Below, piece after piece: positions 30,075-39,395 of a stretch of 64,000 nt of DNA. The stretch covers positions 554,967-618,966 of the forward strand of contig CAWGKI010000006.1 in NCBI GenBank assembly GCA_963823095.1, written 5' to 3'. How positions within the stretch are numbered: position 1 is the stretch's first letter; each line of letters begins with the position of its first letter. Origin of the DNA: CAIVVT01 sp963823095. GTDB lineage: Bacteria > Acidobacteriota > Terriglobia > Bryobacterales > Bryobacteraceae. The position numbers were made by a program, and so were the translations under genes. Under the pieces are notes generated by a model that was given only the letters and a program-made list of their open reading frames with translations, was not told the origin of the DNA and did no database searches.

Positions 30075-31292
30075 TCAGTATCCGTCGGAATGGCGAGGCC
30101 GCTCAAAAGAGGACTCTCGTGACTCTTCCCTGCTATGCCTGGGCAAGGCGTTGCTGGCGGCCAACAGTGCCAGCATGACGATGAACCAGGAGCCAAGCGC
30201 AGGCCGGGAGAAGGGATAGTCCACACACGCGTGGATGAACACCGAAACGATCCCCAGCCCCCAGATGCATGGGTAAGGGCCCTTGAGGGAAGATCGAAGC
30301 GCCCAGACGAAGAGCCCAGCGAGGAGCACAAACAGGGGCAGCCCGCCTTCGGCAGCCCACTGCAGCCAGTCGCAATGCGCCTGGTTGGCGAAAACGCCCG
30401 CGTCGACGATGGCGTATTTCGGATACGCCACGGGCCACGTCCCTAGACCGGTCCCAAACCAGGGGTGGTCCGCGATCATGCGCAGCGACGAGATGTCGAG
30501 TTCCCGCCGGAACGCCATCGGATCGGGCTGCAGCAGGCGATTCCAGACGGCTTGCCAGCCGACGACCAGGGTGAATAGCACCAGCAGAGATGCAATCCGC
30601 AACAGGACTACGCCGGCATGCCGCCCCGCGACCATACGGCGCAAGTACATCAGCACCACCACGACGACGACGAAGACCGTGCTGAGAATCGTCCCAGCGC
30701 GTGAGGTGCACGCGATCACCGACGCATACATCGTGGCGGCCATGCCGGCGTAAAGGTAGGGCCAATCGGTCCGCCGGAGCGCCTGATAGATGGCGAGTGG
30801 CAGCAAGACTTCGATGAAGGCGCCGTAGTGGTTGTAGCTCAGAATCGGCCCCATGGCCTTTTCGGAGTACGGTACGCGGAACAGCCAGAAGATCTGCCCG
30901 TCCGCGGTAAACGTCTGGAGAGTCGCCACCAGCGCGATAACGGCGCCAAACCACAGCATGGCGTTTCGGAACCAGCGCAAATACCGCTCATCCCGCAGCG
31001 CGATAGAAGCGACGAAAAAGACGCATAGGAACGTTAGCCAGCGGACTACCGATTGCGTCGTCTCGAAGGCATAGATGGTTCCACCGGTGAGCAACTGGAA
31101 CAGGCCCACGGCTACGGCAGCACCAAGGGGGATGAGTGGATACGCGAAAATGGGCGGTTTCCGGTGCGACCGGCAAACCGCCCATCCAGTGAGAGAAAAA
31201 ACGGCGATTTCAAAAACTGCGACCGGCCACTGCGCGGGAACCCAAAGCGTCAAAATGCCAAACGCCAGCAAAACCGCGAGGACATAGTGCAT
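30075..31292 (-). CDS. O-antigen ligase-like (Wzy_C) polytopic membrane protein
   Basis: This 405-residue protein has about 11 hydrophobic segments, beginning with HYVLAVLLAFGILTLWVPAQ. A large periplasmic loop contains SLRMIADHPWFGTGLGTWPV and YAIVDAGVFANQAHCDWLQW, a pattern shared by O-antigen ligases and polymerases (Wzy_C). It would join or polymerise lipid-linked glycans at the periplasmic face. Its neighbours are FecR, J-domain and TPR proteins; a UpxY-type antiterminator and sugar genes lie further on, which supports a cell-surface polysaccharide role. The exact glycan is unknown. Confidence 0.85.
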   Translation of the reverse strand: MHYVLAVLLAFGILTLWVPAQWPVAVFEIAVFSLTGWAVCRSHRKPPIFAYPLIPLGAAVAVGLFQLLTGGTIYAFETTQSVVRWLTFLCVFFVASIALRDERYLRWFRNAMLWFGAVIALVATLQTFTADGQIFWLFRVPYSEKAMGPILSYNHYGAFIEVLLPLAIYQALRRTDWPYLYAGMAATMYASVIACTSRAGTILSTVFVVVVVVLMYLRRMVAGRHAGVVLLRIASLLVLFTLVVGWQAVWNRLLQPDPMAFRRELDISSLRMIADHPWFGTGLGTWPVAYPKYAIVDAGVFANQAHCDWLQWAAEGGLPLFVLLAGLFVWALRSSLKGPYPCIWGLGIVSVFIHACVDYPFSRPALGSWFIVMLALLAASNALPRHSREESRESSFERPRHSDGY

Positions 31293-31332
31293 GGCGCGCG
31301 ATGGCCCTTAAGCATTTCGGAAGCGCACTACT

Positions 31333-32181
31333 CTAGGGGGTGCTTGCGTTGGAGCCGCCGAAGCTTCCGGAGGCCGCCAACCCGCCGAGGACACCGGCAG
31401 TCGCCGCACCAAGGATTACTACAACGCCCATCGCTGAGAGACCGGCACCCGCGGCGGCGGCGGCAGCCGTAACGGTATTGATCGCGACGACGGTGAGGTC
31501 CGGCGTGACGCTCACGACACTCGCCGTGGCATCGACTACCTTCCCCACATAACTGGCAAGATTGATGGTCGAACTGGTAACTTGGTAGAGTTTCCCGTCC
31601 ATCATCACGAAGTACTTGCCATCTTTGGCCGTGAGCGTGCCATGCAATTGAACGGGCGCATTAGCACCCGCTTGCCGGCCACCGGAAGTGCTCGCGCCAG
31701 CCCCGGTTCCGGGTTCAAATGCCAATGCACCGCCCGGGTTGAGGCTCGCCAGCAATTGGCCGTTCGAGGTGAAAACTTCGGCGGCTCCGGCGTGCGTCGA
31801 AATCGTGATGACCTTCTTGTCGTTGTAACCGACTGTGACCAAAGAGTGCGCTTCGGATGGAACCACCCGGAGAGTACCTGCCTCGACAGAATGCGATGCT
31901 CCTCGAAGCATCGTTGTTCCCTTCTGCAGCGTAGTATGATCCTTGTATACCGTAACCCGCGAGGCGGGCAGTAGTGTCACTTCCGCGTTGCCGACGTTAG
32001 CGGTGGCGTTCATTGTCGTCGACTCGACGACATCGCCGGTGAGGAGGGTGCTATTGCCACGGACTGCAGCCCCATCAACCTTGAATTCGCCGTACGACCG
32101 AACCACTCCGATGGACGTTGACGCTCCGGATAACGCCAATGCGCATCCGAATATCAGGAATGAACTCCAAAGAACTCGCAT
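31333..32181 (-). CDS. Secreted FecR-domain protein
   Basis: I start at the ATG at 32181. The signal peptide is RVLWSSFLIFGCALALSGAS. The FecR domain follows (GVVRSYGEFKVDGAAVRGNS, LTGDVVES, VTLLPASRVTVY). In the C-terminal part, LYQVTSSTINLASYVGKVVD is followed by an Ala/Gly-rich hydrophobic stretch (VVVILGAATAGVLGGLAASG) that may anchor the protein. The length is 282 residues. Unlike classical FecR there is no N-terminal sigma-interacting segment, so this is a stand-alone exported FecR domain of the kind found near polysaccharide genes. It is divergent from the J-domain gene. Confidence 0.85.
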   Translation of the reverse strand: MRVLWSSFLIFGCALALSGASTSIGVVRSYGEFKVDGAAVRGNSTLLTGDVVESTTMNATANVGNAEVTLLPASRVTVYKDHTTLQKGTTMLRGASHSVEAGTLRVVPSEAHSLVTVGYNDKKVITISTHAGAAEVFTSNGQLLASLNPGGALAFEPGTGAGASTSGGRQAGANAPVQLHGTLTAKDGKYFVMMDGKLYQVTSSTINLASYVGKVVDATASVVSVTPDLTVVAINTVTAAAAAAGAGLSAMGVVVILGAATAGVLGGLAASGSFGGSNASTP

Positions 32182-32215
32182 GATGGTATGGTTCTCCCCG
32201 TTATCCCTCGTGTAG

Positions 32216-32243
32216 AGTATAACAGATGGTGAAAGTTGTGCAA
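32216..32243 (-). promoter_or_regulatory. Sigma-70-type promoter for the FecR gene
   Basis: On the minus strand TTGCAC and TATACT are separated by 16 bases, about 35 bases upstream of the FecR start. On the plus strand a TATAAT at 32246-32251 could serve the divergent J-domain gene, but its -35 is poor. The two promoters would overlap. Confidence 0.55.
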
Positions 32244-32319
32244 CGTATAATTTGGAGCCGTCTTGAAATGCACAACTGTACATGCGCCGCAAACAAATGT
32301 TAACGCCCAACAAAAAGCG

Positions 32320-33426
32320 ATGAATTACTATGATGAGTTGGGCGTAAGACGCGATGCTCCGGCAACGGAGATCCGGCAGGCATACAAAATATTGGTGCGT
32401 TTGCTGCACCCCGACACCCAGACGGATGACGAGTTGCGGCGGGCGGCCGAGCGTCAACTGAACCGGCTGAATGAGATGGCCGCGGTTTTGACCAATGCGG
32501 AGACGCGCCGAGCTTACGATCACGCGTTGGACCTGGACTCCAACCGCGGAAAGGTCCCCGCGGCACAAAGGCCTGAGCGCGCGCAGTGGCAAGGCCGTGC
32601 CGCCGCGCGAATGCCGAGCGGCAAGAATGTGGCGGAACTTGTAGTTCGGCATTGGTCGTACGTCCTCATCTTTGCAGTAACTTGTGGCGCGGTTGTGCTC
32701 TCAGTCCTGCTGCAAGGCCAAAGCGACGCGCCCGCGCAGTCTCAGAGCGCGGGAACGGCGGCAACCGTTCCCGCCGCGTCGCCCGTGCTCGCCGCTTCCA
32801 GGCAATTGCCGCCGCGCGCTCAGCAAATGATGCCCAAGTCGCCGCAAACTACGCCAGTACAGGAGGTTGCAGCACCGGCGGCCAGCCCAAAGCCTCGGAG
32901 CCACGCCACCGAGACGCCGCGGTCCGCCCTCGAATCGTCCCTGGTGCCGCAAACGGCCCTCCCGGTTTCCGGTGAGACGCCCACTGCGGCCACACCTCCG
33001 GAGGGCCAGCGCAGACCCACGCTGCCGCCCTTGGCTCCCGCCGCATCTCCCGGAGCCCCTTTCGCCGGGAATTGGTTCTATACCACCGATCTCGATACGT
33101 CACAGGAAAGCACGGGGTACCGCGCCACCTATGTAGAATTGCTGCTGTCGGAGAACGGTGAAACTCTATCGGGAAACTACCGTGCGCGCTATGTCATCCC
33201 GGACAAGGCCATTTCTCCCCAGGTCTCGTTCCATCTGGAGGGGAAGGCGGGCCCGGACGGCAAGGCCAGGTTGGGCTGGACCGCCGCGAACGGGGCCAAA
33301 GGCGAGGCTGAATTGACCCTTTCTCCTCGTGGAGTTATGGATTTCCGATGGTGGAGCACGGAGCTTGCCGAAACGACAGGCCTGAGTTCCGGAAGCGCCA
33401 GGCTGATACGCCAGAGGGTGCCATGA
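32320..33426 (+). CDS. Membrane protein with N-terminal J-domain and extracytoplasmic C-terminal domain
   Basis: The start at 32320 gives MNYYDELGVRRDAPATEIRQ, a canonical J-domain beginning, with the HPD triad at residues 30-32. One membrane segment (SYVLIFAVTCGAVVLSVLLQ) lies at about residues 115-135. A long Pro/Ala/Ser-rich linker follows. The C-terminal beta-rich domain (from about 250, FAGNWFYTTDLDTSQESTGY, then YVELLLSENGETLSGNYRAR) has no family I recognise. The J-domain would recruit cytosolic DnaK to the membrane. The stop overlaps the next gene's ATG (ATGA), so the TPR protein is probably coexpressed. Confidence 0.82.
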   Translation: MNYYDELGVRRDAPATEIRQAYKILVRLLHPDTQTDDELRRAAERQLNRLNEMAAVLTNAETRRAYDHALDLDSNRGKVPAAQRPERAQWQGRAAARMPSGKNVAELVVRHWSYVLIFAVTCGAVVLSVLLQGQSDAPAQSQSAGTAATVPAASPVLAASRQLPPRAQQMMPKSPQTTPVQEVAAPAASPKPRSHATETPRSALESSLVPQTALPVSGETPTAATPPEGQRRPTLPPLAPAASPGAPFAGNWFYTTDLDTSQESTGYRATYVELLLSENGETLSGNYRARYVIPDKAISPQVSFHLEGKAGPDGKARLGWTAANGAKGEAELTLSPRGVMDFRWWSTELAETTGLSSGSARLIRQRVP

Positions 33427-34672
33427 GACAACTTCGCCTGGCCCTGCTCTGGTTGGGCCGAATCGCGGCGCTGGCCGGGCTGGCGTTGTCGTCGCTGTGG
33501 TCTTTCCGAATGGCCGCGGCCGACCAATGCATACGCGCTGCCACCTTGGAGGGGGCTGAACAGGCAATTCAATGGACTCCGAACCAGTCGGAGAACTATG
33601 TCTGGCTGTCCGCGCGAGTGTCGGACGCCAATCCCCAGCGCGCTGAGTGGGCCCTTCGCCAGGCGGTAGCGTTCAATCCGCAGGATGCGCGCTCTTGGGT
33701 CGACCTGGCGCTGAGACGCGAAATGGATGGGGATTTGCCGCAAGCGGAGCGCTACCTGCTGCATGCCGCCGAGACCGACCGGCAGTATCTCCCCCGCTGG
33801 AGCCTCGCGAATTTCTATTTCCGCAACAATGACTTAGAGCGGTTCTGGCTGTGGGCCAAGCGAGCGGCCGAGATGCTCTACGCCGATCCCACTCCACTGT
33901 TCAGGCTTTGCGGAGAGGTCTCCGAGGACGGGAATCTGGTCGACCGTCTGGGTCTGCGCAATCCAGACGTGCGGGCGAGCTATCTGAACTACCTGCTGGC
34001 GCGGGATCACGCCGATCTGATCCGGCCCGTGACTCAGCGCCTGTTGAACGACGGGCGCGAGGAGGACGTACCGATCCTGCTCGTAGCGTGTGATCGCATG
34101 CTGGAACTGGGCCGGGCAGCCGAAGCCCTGGAGGTGTGGAACCGCCTTGCAGGGTTCCGGGCGAATTCCATACGGCTCATTGGGTTCTTCATCGGCTTCT
34201 TCCGCTGGCGGGGGCATAACCAACGGAGCGTTTTCGACCGTTCTCGAGCTCGCACGGCTTCGACTGGCGTGTACCGGACATTATCGGCGTCAGCACTGCT
34301 CGAGAGGATGAGTCTGGTGGACTTCGTGTGACTTTCTCCGGACGCCAGCCGGAGTCTTGTATGCCTCTGTCGCAGTTTATCCCTGTGCGCGAGAATGCAC
34401 ACTATGAAGTAGAGTATCGATATAGCACATCGGATATAGCCGATGGCTCGGGGATCTCCTGGAAAGTGGAGTTTACGGACGTAAGACAGGAGGTCGGGAC
34501 CACATCTGCGATCCCCTCGTCTGAAAAGGAAGATTCGAGACTACTCTCGTTCGACACTCCACCGGGCTGCCGCCTCGTGCGCCTGGGCCTGGCCTACCAG
34601 CGCGCTCCAGGAACGACTCGAATCGAAGGGCGCATCGTGCTGAGGCAAGTCCGCCTGCGCACTGCAGGTTAG
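33423..34672 (+). CDS. TPR-like membrane-anchored protein, with two apparent frameshifts
   Basis: The ATG at 33423 overlaps the J-domain stop. An N-terminal membrane segment (LRLALLWLGRIAALAGLALS) is followed by TPR-type helices (NPQRAEWALRQAVAFNPQDA, then LPQAERYLLHAAETD). After about 34130 the sensible reading moves one frame to GGITNGAFS. Near 34250 it moves again to GFDWRVPDIIGVSTAREDES, then GLRVTFSGRQPESCMPLSQF, ending at 34672 with a beta-rich, carbohydrate-binding-like domain. Both shifts read as single extra bases. Restored, the protein has about 415 residues: anchor, TPRs, beta-domain. This type accompanies polysaccharide ligase genes in Acidobacteria. Confidence 0.72.
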
Positions 34673-34983
34673 TCTGACTGCGGGCGGCGTTCCCGGGTGA
34701 TGTAGTAGAGGAACAGCAAAAACAGCGCCAACGCCCCGGAGTAGAGCAGGAATTCCCGCCGGGTCCGCCGCCGGCGAGCCGCCATGCGGGTCTTTACGAT
34801 TTCGCGCTCCGTCGCCGTGAGCGGAGCCGAATCCGGCCGTTCCTCATAGCGATAAACCAGGTATCGGTGGCCGCATTCGTGGCATCGGTAAGGGTGACGG
34901 TTAAACAGTGCGGCCCATCGTTCTTTGAGGCCGCTGCGGTGCGCGCGGTGCGCGCGATCTTGATGGCATTTAGGACAAACCAC
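34669..34983 (-). CDS. Small zinc-ribbon protein with one membrane segment
   Basis: This 104-residue protein has an N-terminal zinc ribbon (MVCPKCHQDRAHRAHRSG and later YRCHECGHRYLVYRYEE) with two CxxC pairs. A basic linker and a C-terminal membrane helix (EFLLYSGALALFLLFLYYIT) follow. The zinc ribbon would face the cytoplasm. The function is unknown. Its stop overlaps the stop of the convergent TPR gene by a few bases. Confidence 0.75.
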   Translation of the reverse strand: MVCPKCHQDRAHRAHRSGLKERWAALFNRHPYRCHECGHRYLVYRYEERPDSAPLTATEREIVKTRMAARRRRTRREFLLYSGALALFLLFLYYITRERRPQSD

Positions 34984-35974
34984 TATTGTTGTCTCTCCGG
35001 CCTTCCTAACTCTACAGGACGCGGTCGAATGCGAAACCGCGGGCGATTGCTTTCAAGCACCACTCGGAATCATGCCAGTAGACCGGCCCGCCTTTATGCA
35101 CCAAGCTCCCACGATACGCCCAAACAGGATGCCGGGGGCTCCCGAATGACTTCTCTGTCCGCGCAAGCCAAACTGCCCCGCCGCACATTCCGCTCACATC
35201 ATAGTATCAGGGTATCCCGCTGTGTCCCTCAAGCAGTCATTTCGGCATGCGGAGCACAACAATCGAGCGCAGGGGAGGTGGACCCGCGCAGGCGCTGACG
35301 CGAGATCTCCCTTCAAGTTCCGATGCCATTCGCGGCACAATTGGCGCGGAATTCAGATCCTAACAGGGCGGCCCCGCCCTCTTCCGCCCTCCGAAAGCGC
35401 GACTGTGGCGCTGGCGGCAGCGGTTGCCGCAACGGTGGGGCTCAAACCTCAACAGAACTCTCGCGTGGAAGGCACGCCCTGACGGACGGACGTTCGCCAG
35501 CGGACTCACCCACGACGCACTCCGCCGCACGCATTCGCCGTGCCCACCATGACGCCAGCAACAGCTCCGCAATCAGAGGGTTCTGGCGGCTCCCAGTGAA
35601 CGCGGTGGGGGTGGCGTTCTCAAGTCCCCTGGCTCGACAATATTCACGGGTATGTTGAGAATAGGATCATTAACTCTCATTAACCTCTGTCGGAGGCGGA
35701 TTGCTGTTGCGTTGAGGAAGTTTGTCATGCATTATGCATACAGATATGCACTGAATGTTGCTTTCGCGGGCCGGAGGAGCGGCAATTACTCGTATCGATG
35801 CGCTAACCAGCGCAGTTACGAGAGGCTGAGTCAGCCCGGGTGAAAGAAGTCGACGACGAGTGGAGGAGTGACATTCGCTCCGGCACAATCATCTGGCGAT
35901 TACTATTCACATGCGTAACGCAAGTGTTTGCGTTTTGCATTTGGAGCTTTTGCTTTCAGGAGGATAGCGGTCAT
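34984..35974. other. Nearly 1 kb without a convincing gene
   Basis: No frame has a family pattern with a ribosome site. A minus-strand stretch near 35500-35580 reads LIAELLLASWWARRMRAAEC, which could be a fragment of a small helical protein family, but the frame is short and flanked by stops. The last 300 bases are AT-richer and carry repeated ATGCA words (35730-35750) and TGCGTAACGCA (35913-35923), perhaps a leader or promoter for the NusG-like gene. Confidence 0.35.
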
Positions 35975-36514
35975 ATGGGTTGCCAAAGTACTGCCAATTC
36001 ATCGTGGTATGCGTTACGCGTACGAACGAAGTGCGAAAAAGTAGTTGTAGGTGGGCTTCGTCAGCGCGAAATTCTCAATTTCTTACCCCTTTATGAGACA
36101 AGGACGCAGTGGTCCGATCGGATCAAGACCAATTCCCTGCCCCTGTTTCCAGGCTACGTTTTCGCAAGGCTCGATGGGCAGCAACTACACCGGTTGTATT
36201 CGGTCCCCGCATTCATGTACATCGTCGGTCGCGGAAGCGTCCCGGAACCGGTCGATGAATCGGATATTGATGCCGTAAAGTGTCTTGTGGCAAAGGGTAA
36301 GGGCGTCGGTCCTTGGCCCTTCTGCGCGGCCGGTCAACTCGTCGATGTCATCCGCGGACCTTTGGCCGGGATCCAAGGAGTTTACCTCCGGGCAAAAGGC
36401 CACGACAGACTGGTCATCTCGATACCAATGCTCCAGCGCTCGGTCGCAACCGAAATCGAGAGCTTCAACGTGCGGCCCGTGTCTGGAGCTTTCCAAAGTT
36501 TGGGCGCGGCATAA
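35975..36514 (+). CDS. UpxY/LoaP-type NusG paralogue (transcription antiterminator)
   Basis: I start at the ATG at 35975, with AGGAGG about 11 bases upstream, giving 179 residues. The NGN domain is clear: SSWYALRVRTKCEKVVVGGL, then FLPLYETRTQWSDRIKTNSL and PLFPGYVFARLD. A short KOW region follows (GQLVDVIRGPLAGIQGVYLR). Specialised NusG paralogues of this type bind RNA polymerase and prevent termination in long polysaccharide or secondary-metabolite operons. Here, however, no long operon follows; a repeat and a convergent gene come next. It is either an orphan or acts in trans on the surface genes nearby. Confidence 0.88.
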   Translation: MGCQSTANSSWYALRVRTKCEKVVVGGLRQREILNFLPLYETRTQWSDRIKTNSLPLFPGYVFARLDGQQLHRLYSVPAFMYIVGRGSVPEPVDESDIDAVKCLVAKGKGVGPWPFCAAGQLVDVIRGPLAGIQGVYLRAKGHDRLVISIPMLQRSVATEIESFNVRPVSGAFQSLGAA

Positions 36515-36671
36515 GCTCGGACCAGCGCTACCGCCAAGGCCGGCGACTCCGCGCCGAGTCGCATTACAGTTGTGTGCGCCCGTACGCATCTTCCGACGCC
36601 GGTCGGGTGCCAGCCCTGCCTTAGGGCCTGTGAAGAAATAACCATGCCATGCGGTGCGCCCACTGCTAGCG

Positions 36672-36770
36672 TTGTGGCGCGCGCTTCAGCGTGCAGCGTC
36701 GACACTCGTGTCGACGTCCGGACTATGCCGGCATGAGTGCCGGCACGGCACGCTAAAGCGTACGCCACAA
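36672..36770. repeat. Palindromic repeat family A, copy 2
   Basis: This 99-base element has ends TTGTGGCGCGCGCTTCAGC and GCTAAAGCGTACGCCACAA. The inner hairpins are GTCGACACTCGTGTCGAC and GCCGGCATGAGTGCCGGC. It lies between the NusG-like gene and the convergent aminotransferase; the surrounding 36515-36835 holds no gene. Confidence 0.85.
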
Positions 36771-36835
36771 GATCGCTGGACTCCCCGATAGAGCGAGATT
36801 TGGCCGGACTGTAACTCTTGATTCCTGACGAGCCC

Positions 36836-38155
36836 TTAGTAATTCTTCGCGCGTTCGATCCGGGCGCGCTGCGCTCGGCCCATAGCCTTGACGCCAGCCA
36901 GAGCCGGATCCCGATCGGCAAGCACATCCAGATTCGTCGCCACTTTTTCGACGGCGCGGGCCATATCGCGCACGTCCTCGTCGTCGCCGATCAGACAGAA
37001 CTGGAACAGCCACACCGCTTCGTCGTACGCCGCGCGCTCGGAGACGGAGCAATGGCACTTCGAGTAATCCACCACCTGTTCGCGCCCCAGCGCCAATTGC
37101 GCGCAGTTCGCGGGCGTGGCATAGAACAAGTCGCTCTTGTAGACGGCCTCATAGAACCGGCCGTCGCACGGAATGCCTTCCTGCTCCAGAGCGGCCACGA
37201 ACAGATCGCGGTGCGGCGCCCGCTGGCCGGGCTCCGGACGATACTGGAAAATGTAGCAATAGTGCGTGGGCTGCGTCATGGCCGGTTGAGCCGGCAGCGG
37301 ACGCACGTTGGGAATACCGGCGAGCAAATCCGACAGAAGAGCGGCGTGCTCGGCGCGCTTGGCCCGCAAGGCCGGCAACATCTCCATCTGTCCGATGAGT
37401 AGCGCGACCTGCAGATCAGTCATGCGGTAGTTCAGCCCGATTAGTCGCTGGCCGAACTGGTCGGTCAGGCTGGCGCGGCCGCAGTTCACCACCGTTTGAA
37501 GCGCTTCGTAGTGCTTCAGTTCATTGGTGATTACCATGCCTCCTTCGCCGGCCGTCATGGTCTTGCTTTCCTGGAAGCTGAAGCAGCCGATATCGCCCAT
37601 GGAACCCGCGCCGCGGCCCTGATATGCCCCGCCATGCGCATGGGCGCAATCCTCGATCACCGTCAGGCCATGCCCGGCGGCGAGTTTCAGTAGGCCGTCC
37701 ATCTCGGCAAACCGCATGGCCAGATGCACCGGCACAATCGCCTTGGTGCGCGGCGTAATGGCCTGTCGAACGCTCTCTACATCCAGGCAGTAGGTGTCCG
37801 GATCGACATCGGCGAAAACGGGCACCGCACCCATCGCTAGCGCGGCGGTCGCGGTTCCGTCCCAGGTGTAAGCGGGGACGATGACCTCGTCGCCGAAGCC
37901 GATGCCCGCAGCCTGCAAGGCGACGGAGATGGCGACAGTGCCATTCGCGACCGGCAGAGCGTACTTTGCGCCATGCATGGCCGCGAAGCCTTCACAGAAC
38001 CCTTTGGCGAGCGGGGTCGGCAACGGGTATCCGCCCCAGTGCCGGCTTTCGACGGTCTTGACGATTCGTGCAATGTCGGAGGCCTGATACTGCGGCCAGG
38101 GAGAAAATGGTTTGCGGCGGACTGGGTCGCCGCCGAGGATGGCGAGTTTGCTCAT
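36836..38155 (-). CDS. DegT/DnrJ/EryC1/StrS-family PLP aminotransferase
   Basis: This 439-residue enzyme has the family layout: ALPVANGTVAISVALQAAGI (cofactor phosphate loop), DEVIVPAYTWDGTATAALAM, VIEDCAHAHGGAYQGR (PLP ring Asp) and FSFQESKTMTAGEGG with the Schiff-base Lys. RMTDLQVALLIGQME is the usual dimer region. Family members transaminate nucleotide-linked keto-sugars or make aminohydroxybenzoate-like and cyclitol products. The substrate here is not predictable. It is divergent from the SIS isomerase gene, and both could serve surface-sugar synthesis. Confidence 0.92.
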   Translation of the reverse strand: MSKLAILGGDPVRRKPFSPWPQYQASDIARIVKTVESRHWGGYPLPTPLAKGFCEGFAAMHGAKYALPVANGTVAISVALQAAGIGFGDEVIVPAYTWDGTATAALAMGAVPVFADVDPDTYCLDVESVRQAITPRTKAIVPVHLAMRFAEMDGLLKLAAGHGLTVIEDCAHAHGGAYQGRGAGSMGDIGCFSFQESKTMTAGEGGMVITNELKHYEALQTVVNCGRASLTDQFGQRLIGLNYRMTDLQVALLIGQMEMLPALRAKRAEHAALLSDLLAGIPNVRPLPAQPAMTQPTHYCYIFQYRPEPGQRAPHRDLFVAALEQEGIPCDGRFYEAVYKSDLFYATPANCAQLALGREQVVDYSKCHCSVSERAAYDEAVWLFQFCLIGDDEDVRDMARAVEKVATNLDVLADRDPALAGVKAMGRAQRARIERAKNY

Positions 38156-38598
38156 GGAGTCACTTCCTGCTGAATCAACCGGCTCTCGGCCCGCTGCGAG
38201 GGACGAATAGTAGGGAGAGTCGCTACGCTCTCAATCCCAATCGAAATACTACTCCCCCTGGGGAGCCTCGCGCAGAGGAAATCGACGCCGCGGTTGACTT
38301 TTTGTTTCTTATTTCGTTGATCCGACACTGAATTCTCCCCATCGGCAAGGTACAGGACAGTATTCACAATGATACGCAGGCGAAATAGCTCCGCCGCGAA
38401 ACGGAGCCGCGACCGTGTGCAGCGGTGTTCCACTGGTCCTTCACGGGCGCCCAGGGTTTTATGTAGTATAGCACTACAAAATAGGCTAGACTCACAAATT
38501 GGGCGCGCGTCGAACTGCCGCGAACACAGCTACCAGCCTGGCGACCGCAAGCGACAATCCGCAATGTGGCGCAGCGAACCCCTTCAGGAGGACTCTCT
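38156..38598. other. Divergent intergenic region with a short inverted repeat
   Basis: This 443-base region separates two divergent starts. TGTAGT-ATAGC-ACTACA at 38462-38478 is an inverted repeat that also contains a TATAGC box and may be an operator or promoter for the SIS gene. AGGAGG at 38588-38593 decides the next start. The rest shows nothing I can name. Confidence 0.35.
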
Positions 38599-39360
38599 TT
38601 GAGCTACTTCGATACCTACCGCCAGCTTCTTCAATCAACCCTGGAGAGTCTGGATCTGCAATCGATCGGGCAGGCCGCCGAATGGCTGCGTGAGGCGCGC
38701 GACCAGGGCCGTCAAGTCTTCGTCTGCGGCAACGGCGGCAGCGCGTTTACCGCATCGCACTTTGCCACCGATCTGGTGAAGGGCGCGAGTTACGGACAAG
38801 CGAATCGCTTTCGAGTTCTCCCGCTCACCGACTCCCTGGGAACGATTACCGCATACGCCAACGATGTCGGCTACGATGTCGTTTTCGAAGAGCAGTTGAA
38901 GAACTTCGCGCGGCCCGGCGATCTGCTGATTGCGATCAGCGGCTCCGGCAATTCGCCCAACGTGCTGCGAGCCGTGGAATACGCGAACCAGGCCGGATGC
39001 CGCACTATTGGATTGACAGGCCGGGATGGCGGACGCCTGGGGCAATTGGTACAGCTCAACGTTCTTGCGGCGGATCCGCACATGGGCCGGATCGAAGACG
39101 CTCATATGTTCGTGTGCCACATGCTGGCCTATTCGTTCATGGATAGCGACGGCAGCCCCCACGCCAGCGGCGGTTCCCACCCAGCGGGCCTGAGCGGAAC
39201 TGCCTTCGAAGAGACCTACGAAAAGACGATATCTTGGATAAGCATGATTCGGCGTCGAAATGGACCGCAGTGCTCGGCGCGTAGCCTCCTCGGAGCCGTG
39301 AAGCTTTCATCTCGAACGGCCCGCTGTTCATCCGCAATGCTCTCCCGCTGGGACGCGTAG
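38599..39360 (+). CDS. SIS-domain isomerase (GmhA-like phosphoheptose isomerase)
   Basis: The TTG at 38599 has AGGAGG 7 bases upstream, so I prefer it to the ATG at 38566. The SIS domain is clear: VFVCGNGGSAFTASHFATDL, then LTDSLGTITAYANDVGYDVV, then LLIAISGSGNSPNVLRAVEY and IEDAHMFVCHML. It resembles sedoheptulose-7-phosphate isomerase GmhA, first step of heptose synthesis for lipopolysaccharide. Typical members have about 190-200 residues; the last about 55 residues here (from SPHASGG) do not match a domain I know and may reflect a frameshift or an untypical tail. Confidence 0.85.
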   Translation: MSYFDTYRQLLQSTLESLDLQSIGQAAEWLREARDQGRQVFVCGNGGSAFTASHFATDLVKGASYGQANRFRVLPLTDSLGTITAYANDVGYDVVFEEQLKNFARPGDLLIAISGSGNSPNVLRAVEYANQAGCRTIGLTGRDGGRLGQLVQLNVLAADPHMGRIEDAHMFVCHMLAYSFMDSDGSPHASGGSHPAGLSGTAFEETYEKTISWISMIRRRNGPQCSARSLLGAVKLSSRTARCSSAMLSRWDA

Positions 39361-39395
39361 CAGCCCGCGATTTCTCAATGCCCGGAGTCTAGGTA

